From the NCBI GenBank assembly GCA_003427395.1, contig BFEA01000011.1, forward strand, positions 5,306,384 to 5,338,434: 32,051 bases of DNA, in the 5' to 3' direction. The notes beneath the pieces were generated by a model. The model did not search any database. It was given only the letters and a program-made list of their open reading frames with translations, and was not told the DNA's origin. Every line of letters begins with the position of its first letter. Within the stretch, counting starts at the first letter, position 1. A program made the translations under genes and the position numbers. The stretch is from Chara braunii (taxonomy: Eukaryota > Streptophyta > Charophyceae > Charales > Characeae). Positions 27,322-32,051 of this stretch are shown here, one piece after another.

Positions 27322-27975
27322 CATTAGAGGAACTTAGAAATGTTTTGAAAGATTATTGTTTTCTTTTTGAGGCATCCATCAATTGGAATAAATCTACATA
27401 CTTCTTACCTTCCATCTGCAAGTGGACTGGGGCTTAAGACAGGTCCCCACTGAGAACTCAGAGCGTTTCTTGGGCTTCCAGATCTCCCTTTCGGATTGTT
27501 CTGCTGCCCAAGATCAACTGTTGGCGGACAAAGTGGCAGCAAGGATATGCAGTTGGCAAAGGAAACATAAGTTATCCTTGTTCGGAAGAGCCTAGGTGGT
27601 TTCATCTGCAGCCTTCTCGCTTTTGTGGTTTCCCCTGTCAATAGTAAGGTTGGGAGATGGGGCCTACTCAAGGATCAGGAGAGACGCTGCCAGATATCTC
27701 TGGAAGCCTTTAGCCAATGTGGAGGAAGGCTTCATGGCTAAGGTTGCTTGGGAGGCGGTAACTCTTCCCCGCCAAGAGGGGGGCTTAGGTATTTTAGATC
27801 CCAAGCATCAAAACCTTGACTTGCTCAGTAAATGGATAATAAAAGTGATGTTCGATGACCCGTCGAAACCTTGGATTAAATTTGCAGAATAAATCTTGGG
27901 AAACGAATGGGATTTGAGCAATCATGGGGATGTTTGGACTTGTTGCCTAATCCCCTCGTTCGCAAACAAAAGGCA
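27322..27975 (+). pseudogene. LINE-3 RT thumb/connection region
   Basis: Includes ERFLGFQISLS-like coding near 27460-27500 and, in the frame from 27596, RIRRDAARYLWKPL, KVAWEAVTLPRQEGGLGILD and LLSKWIIKVMFDD. It aligns with LINE-1 7083-7715 (PQEGGLGIIDPK, MKWIIKIL). Stops occur near 27594 and 27890. It is cut at 27976 by the poly(A) end of the composite retroposon. Confidence 0.8.
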
Positions 27976-28835
27976 TTTTTTTTTTTTTTTTTTTTTTAAA
28001 TAAGTCCATGGTGTTGTAGAGGCCGGTCACTTCGTACACAGTGATCACCTGGAGCAGTAGGCCGCGGGTATCCTGGATATGAGACCACCTCCCATCCCAT
28101 CCTCACGTCAATACTCCTAGTGCACCCCCTATCCCACTATCCTACCTCAGTGTGACACGCACTCAGGACCATTACCCTACCAATGGGCAGGTAACTTGGA
28201 CCAAACAGCATTGATAGGCACCAGGGCTGATAGGTTGCCCAGCCCTGGTGGAAGCAGAATCGGACGAGCCTTGTCGAACGGGAACTTCAGATGCCAGGCC
28301 CAGACAATCTACTGCAGGCCCCAAGAGACTCTGGGCCCCAGGTTTCAGACAGGGTAGCACCCATTGAAGCAGTCTTACCGTCCTTCCCCTAGCTTACCCA
28401 AGGCCAGGCGGAACTCAGACTGGCCTGAGCGACTTATACCCCTACCCTTACCCCAGGGTCTAAGCCTTATATATAGCCACTAGACAGTTCTATCCAAATA
28501 TCAGTAGGAACTCCGGTGGCCCATACCTGTCCCTACTACAGATACTAGACCCCACCCAGTGACTAGACCCCCCCAGTCTGATAGTTGTGTGTTCGCAATG
28601 TATGTGGATACACGAAGGCCGTGTATGCTCCGTGTATCGATCAATGAAGATGTACAGACAGCACTGTGTGTGGAAACTTGTGTATGTAGCCCATAGGCCA
28701 TGTATAATTCGGAAGCTATGAATATGCCCGAAGGCTGTGTGTGCTCTGTGAATCAATGTATCGAGATGTATGGGCAGCATCATGTGTATATATCGAAGAG
28801 AGAACGGGGTAAGCTGGACAAGGACCCCTCCAAGG

Positions 28836-28905
28836 TCCGAACCAAGCTCGAACCCGTGACCTTGTAATGTGTAATCGAATGACTCTACCATGTGAACGAC
28901 TAGTG
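28836..28905 (-). ncRNA. tRNA-like module 2 of the composite retroposon (copy B)
   Basis: In the minus sense: GTTCACATGGTAGAGTC (A-box region) and GTCACGGGTTCGAGC (B box). Matches 31437-31510. Probably an internal Pol III promoter. Confidence 0.6.
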
Positions 28906-28912
28906 GAAATGG

Positions 28913-29447
28913 CACGAACGTGTGATATGCCAGACTGGGGAGATGAACAGAACACCCGAGACCAACACCCCCAAGCAACCCATGTGAAACCCAGAACCAA
29001 CATACAACACCATGAACAACCCTTGGGTGGTGCGCAGGCAGTGTCTGTAATAGCTAACCTGCGTCATCCCAAGGGGTTGTGTGTCCAGCCGTGCGCCATT
29101 CTAACGCCCTGCCGGTGTCCATGCGCAAGGCTACGGATTTGAACCCGCAACCTCATACCACAATGCGCATTTCCAACCGGTGCTCTAAATGCGCATTGTG
29201 GTATGAGGTTGCGGGTTCAAATCCGTAGCCTTGCGCATGGACACCGGCAGGGCGTTAGAATGACGCAAGGCTGGACACCCCCCCCCTTGGGATGACGCAG
29301 GTTAGCTATTACAGGCACTGCCTGCGCACCACCCAAGGGTTGTTCATGGTGTTGCATGTTGGTTCTGGGTTTCACATGGGTTGCTTGGGGGTGTTGGTCT
29401 CAGGTGTTCTGTTGATCTCCCCAGTCTGGCATATCACACGTTCGTGG
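28913..29447. repeat. ~260-bp inverted repeat with a 14-bp loop
   Basis: Left arm 28913-29172, loop 29173-29186, right arm 29187-29447. Both arms are copies of retroposon module 1, including GATATGCCAGACTGGGGAGA / its complement, and the B-box TTTGAACCCGCAACC. Arms differ at scattered bases and small indels (for example a C run at 29277-29286), so the copies are not identical. Confidence 0.9.
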
Positions 29448-29473
29448 TGCTCTAACCACTGAGCTACATCAAC

Positions 29474-30163
29474 TAGTGTAAACTGTGGAAAGATATCCTG
29501 TATGCTTGGAATAAGCTGCTTCCTCACACCCTGGAGGCCCCAAAGTCGAAGAGTGAAGTAGCTAACCAGCTTCTGTTTGAAAATCACTTCATTCTTCAGC
29601 CTGATCATGTACCTTTCCCAGCAGGGGAAGGCCCGGGTTGCTTCGGAAAATCCTGGGTGGAAAAAGGCGTCCTCCAAGTGAAACACATTTAGGAAGAGGA
29701 TTCAGAGAGCTGGATATCACCAGAGAACCTACGAAAGAAACTCACAAGGCTCCATCATGTTGGAAGGCACTTGATAAGCCTGATTGCAGCCATCCCCTCA
29801 CAATGGGCAAATTTGCTGAAGGGAGACTGGGAACATCCAGCAGGCTCATGGGTTTATGCAGAAGGGTCATTGGGTAGGGTGTGGAAAGTGGTGGGTCCAG
29901 ACCTGCTCCAAGGGATGAAAGTGGAAGAATGGAGAGTGCCTTTGACCCCCTCCCCTCTGCTGAAACTAACTTACACAGAGGAAATAACCGCTCCCCTCCA
30001 CAGTGGGTTTGAAAGAAGTCAAAGTCTGGGAGTTAGGCAAAAGGAAACAGGCTATATTCTTTGGCCCTGCAGAACTGTTCAGATTAGATCCCCTGAGCAG
30101 GGGTTGGGTGATAACAGCGAGAGGCTCTTCAGGTCAAGTGACTCCACCTCTGGTTATTTATAA
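29474..30163 (+). pseudogene. LINE-3 ORF2 region between thumb and zinc knuckle
   Basis: Resumes after the insertion with KLWKDILYAWNKLLPHTLEA, then SWVEKGVLQVKHI (as in LINE-1), a stop, and in the frame from 29771 LISLIAAIPSQWANLLKGDW and the following segment. One or two frame changes occur around 29690-29770. Confidence 0.75.
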
Positions 30164-30197
30164 AATCAAAGTGGGGGTATGACTACAGCAAGACAAA

Positions 30198-30785
30198 GTG
30201 AAAAAGAAACCGTTGTTCTTGGCAGAGGAGGGTGCCCTAGCTACTCAACCTTCTTGGAGACACATATGGAGGACGCTGAGTGCACTGCCCTCCCAAAGAG
30301 ACGCCAGCCTACAGTGGCAACAAACTTTAATGGTTATCCCCACAGCAACGTGGTTGACACACAAGGGGATGCGAGTTACTCTGACATGCTGCAGATGCAA
30401 GTGGGGATGGGAGTCTAATGCCCACCTTTGGCTAGTGTGTCCGTTCTTAGAGGTAGTATGGTGTTGGTGGAAGGAACTGTGGGCAGGGGCAACAGATCAC
30501 CCATGGCCGTGGTCTGAGGACTGGATCCTGTTTGGGTTTCTGCCAAGCGAAAGGGAGGACTTTCGATCAGGATGCAACTATATAGCCTTGCCCTGCAGAG
30601 GAATTATCACGCAAGAGATCTGGAGGGCTAGGAACGCTCTGATCTTCCGAGGAGAGACTACTCTGCCAGAGCAACAGCAAGCGCAGATTAAGAACAACCT
30701 TTGTCTACAGATTTTGGCCGATTTGGAGTGGCCGACTCTCCAGCAAGAAGAAAGGTCTACTTTGGTTCGTAAACACATGGGGTAA
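30198..30785 (+). pseudogene. LINE-3 C-terminus with zinc knuckle (zf-RVT)
   Basis: A 195-codon frame with TCCRCKWGWESNAHLWLVCP, giving C64-x2-C67 ... H76-x4-C81, then VVWCWWKELW and IITQEIWRARNALIF, the usual zf-RVT plus W-x-x-R-N layout of plant LINEs. It ends TAA after RSTLVRKHMG. This segment alone is uninterrupted. Confidence 0.85.
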
Positions 30786-31129
30786 AAATAAGAAATGGGC
30801 AGGGGTTACCCAGGAAAATAAGCTGGAAATAGCTAACTGGCTGAAACCGCCGTGATATGGGAGATCCAAGAACAAAGAAGGTTAATGATCAAGGTTCCAA
30901 TGAGCCAGAGGTTAGAGAGCAACAGATTTTAAGTAGAGCATTTGGAAGCCACTAATTGTGGCAGGGGCAAGGTGCTGCCTGGTTTGTGTTAGACAGGTTG
31001 AAGATTAATTAAATTATACGAATCTGGGCGCAGGCCTGATAGACTTCTAGTTGGAACCTCCTTTTCTGAGCTTAACGTTTACTTTTTGAGAAGTTATGGA
31101 GTGATCAGAGAGAAATGGGACACTGTCCA
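30786..31129. other. LINE-3 3' UTR or unassigned sequence
   Basis: No ORF or recognised repeat. It does not carry the 3'-end blocks shared by LINE-1 and the short retroposons. Confidence 0.4.
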
Positions 31130-31210
31130 GTGGATGTAGCTCAGTGGTTAGAGCACCGGTTGGAAATGCGCATTGTGGTATGAGGTTGCGGGTTCAAAAC
31201 TCAATTGCAG
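31130..31210 (+). ncRNA. tRNA-like module 1 of the composite retroposon (copy C)
   Basis: TAGCTCAGTGGTTAGAGC gives a perfect D-arm (GCTC/GAGC), and GGTTCAAAAC is a B box about 50 bp on. The anticodon arm cannot be folded well and the spacing is longer than in a tRNA, so it is tRNA-derived, not a tRNA gene. Confidence 0.65.
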
Positions 31211-31436
31211 CCTTGCGCATGGACACCGGCAGGGCGTTAGAATGACGCCCGGCTGGACACACATTCCCTTGGGCTAACGCACGGTAAGCTTATCCAGACA
31301 CTGCCTGCGCACCACCCAAGGGTTGTCCATGGTGTTGTATGTCGGGTCTTGATATTGCGTGGGTTGCTTGTGGCTGTTGCTCGTTGGTGTTCTATTGATC
31401 TCCCCAGTCTGGCATATCACACACACGGGCCGTTTG

Positions 31437-31510
31437 CGGTTGTTGCTCAAATGGTAGAGTCTTCAGGTCACATGTCATAGATCACGGGTTTGAGTCTGGC
31501 TTGGGACTTT
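31437..31510 (+). ncRNA. tRNA-like module 2 of the composite retroposon (copy C)
   Basis: GTTGCTCAAATGGTAGAGTC and ATCACGGGTTTGAGTCTGG match A and B boxes at normal tRNA spacing. Partner of 28836-28905. Confidence 0.6.
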
Positions 31511-32051
31511 GGGGGGGGGTTCTTGTCCAGCTTGGCCTGTCATCTCTTCAAAAAAACAAACACATAGTTCCCTCTACATAGTACTGCACATATCCGGTCT
31601 TCGGGCACATACATCTTGCTATACGGTTACACAGAGCACACATAGTCTTCGGGCAGATACAAAAACACATGGCCCTATGGGCTCATACAAACATACATAA
31701 CCTCTGGGCACATAATACACATACACACAACTACGATGCTGGGCTGGGGGGGTCTATCAGGTATATGACGGGGTCTACTCACGCATGGCTTAGCTCTAGG
31801 GTAGGGTAGGGATATAAGTCGCTCCGGCTAGTCTGAGTTCCGCCTAGCCTTGGGTAAGCTAGGGGAAGGACGGCAGGATGTGTCCGTGGGCGCTGGCCTG
31901 CCTTGCTTAGGTAATCCTGCTGGGTAGACTCTCTGAATTGGGCCTGTAGAAGATTGCATGAGCCTGGCGTCTGAAGTTCCCGTACGGCAAGGTTCATCCG
32001 CTTCCGCTTCCATCAGGGCTGGGAGGTTGGCCCAGCCTTGGTGCTTGTCAC

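Larger units (their letters stand above)
27976..29473 (-). mobile_element. Composite tRNA-headed retroposon (copy B), complete at both ends, with inverted duplication
   Basis: In the minus sense: head 1 GTTGATGTAGCTCAGTGGTT at 29473, an inverted then a direct copy of module 1, head 2 at 28836-28905, a body of about 700 bp with CT/TG-rich words and no ORF of note, and the terminal GGCCTCTACAACACCATGGA CTTATTT with poly(A) (T run 27976-27997). It lies inside LINE-3. The module order head 1, GATCTCCCCAGTCTGGCATA TCACAC, head 2 is the same in copy C at 31130, so the two modules travel together. I did not find a target-site duplication. Confidence 0.8.
26005..30785 (+). mobile_element. 5'-truncated L1-like LINE (LINE-3) split by nested insertions
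   Basis: LINE coding segments run in order over 26009-27975 and resume at 29474-30785. A 117-bp retrosequence (26355-26471) and the composite retroposon (27976-29473) are inserted in it. Removing the latter leaves about 270 bp between the WIKFAE and SWVEKGV motifs, against about 255 bp between the equivalent motifs in LINE-1, so little or no LINE sequence was lost. The endonuclease is missing. It is diverged from LINE-1 (REGCPLAPLLF against RQGDLLAPPIF), so it is a separate lineage. No poly(A) end is clear before 31129. Confidence 0.88.
31130..32051 (+). mobile_element. Composite tRNA-headed retroposon (copy C), cut by the window end
   Basis: Head 1 GTGGATGTAGCTCAGTGGTT at 31130 with B box GGTTCAAAAC at 31191; module 1 through GCACCACCCAAGGGTTG and GATCTCCCCAGTCTGGCATA; head 2 at 31437-31510 (TTGCTCAAATGGTAGAGTC, ACGGGTTTGAGTC); then the body with CACAGAGCACACATAGTCTT, GATATAAGTCGCTCCGGC, CTTGGGTAAGCTAGGGGAAG and CTGAAGTTCCCGT, as in copy B. 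Module 1 is single here, with no inverted duplication. The window ends before the poly(A) terminus. Confidence 0.8.

Overview
This is a eukaryotic nuclear window dominated by repeats. It has split genes with intron-exon junctions, L1-type LINEs with plant-style reverse transcriptase plus zinc-knuckle tails, a Ty3/gypsy element, a U2 snRNA-like sequence, tRNA-derived retroposons and long microsatellites. The mix fits a streptophyte (plant-lineage) genome, perhaps a large-genome charophyte alga such as Chara. That organism guess is inference, not something the sequence proves.

Host gene pieces are few. The last exon of a COQ2-type 4-hydroxybenzoate polyprenyltransferase lies at 2133-2777 (-). 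A probable calpain-type protease exon lies at 10495-10748 (-). An alpha-helical, armadillo-like exon with a good splice donor ends at 16386 (+), and a 76-nt candidate exon lies at 10917-10992 (+). A U2 snRNA-like sequence without a visible Sm site starts at 18541.

Layout. 1-5370: microsatellite, LINE fragment, retroposon fragments, the COQ2 exon, and a Nextera junction adapter left in the assembly at 2900-2937. 5376-10163: one nearly complete L1-like LINE (-) with a 17-bp target-site duplication. 10164-14500: probable calpain exon, two decayed LINE pieces and nested inverted-repeat DNA elements. 14500-18540: armadillo-like exon, microsatellites with a gap, and a tandem array of tRNA-like units. 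18541-24240: U2-like sequence, then a broken Ty3/gypsy element cut off after the RT palm. 24800-25515: four copies of an unrecognised ~85-nt motif. 26005-30785: a 5'-truncated LINE (+) into which a 117-bp retrosequence and a ~1.5-kb composite retroposon have been inserted. 31130-32051: a second copy of that composite retroposon, cut by the window end.

The most novel object is the composite retroposon. It has two tRNA-like promoter modules about 300 bp apart, a long non-coding body and a poly(A) tail. Two copies in this window have the same two-module order, and three more fragments are present. A second point is that five short dispersed repeats share the 3' end of the LINE at 5393-10146, so they are either truncated copies of it or SINEs that use its machinery. 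Every mobile-element reading frame seen here is broken.
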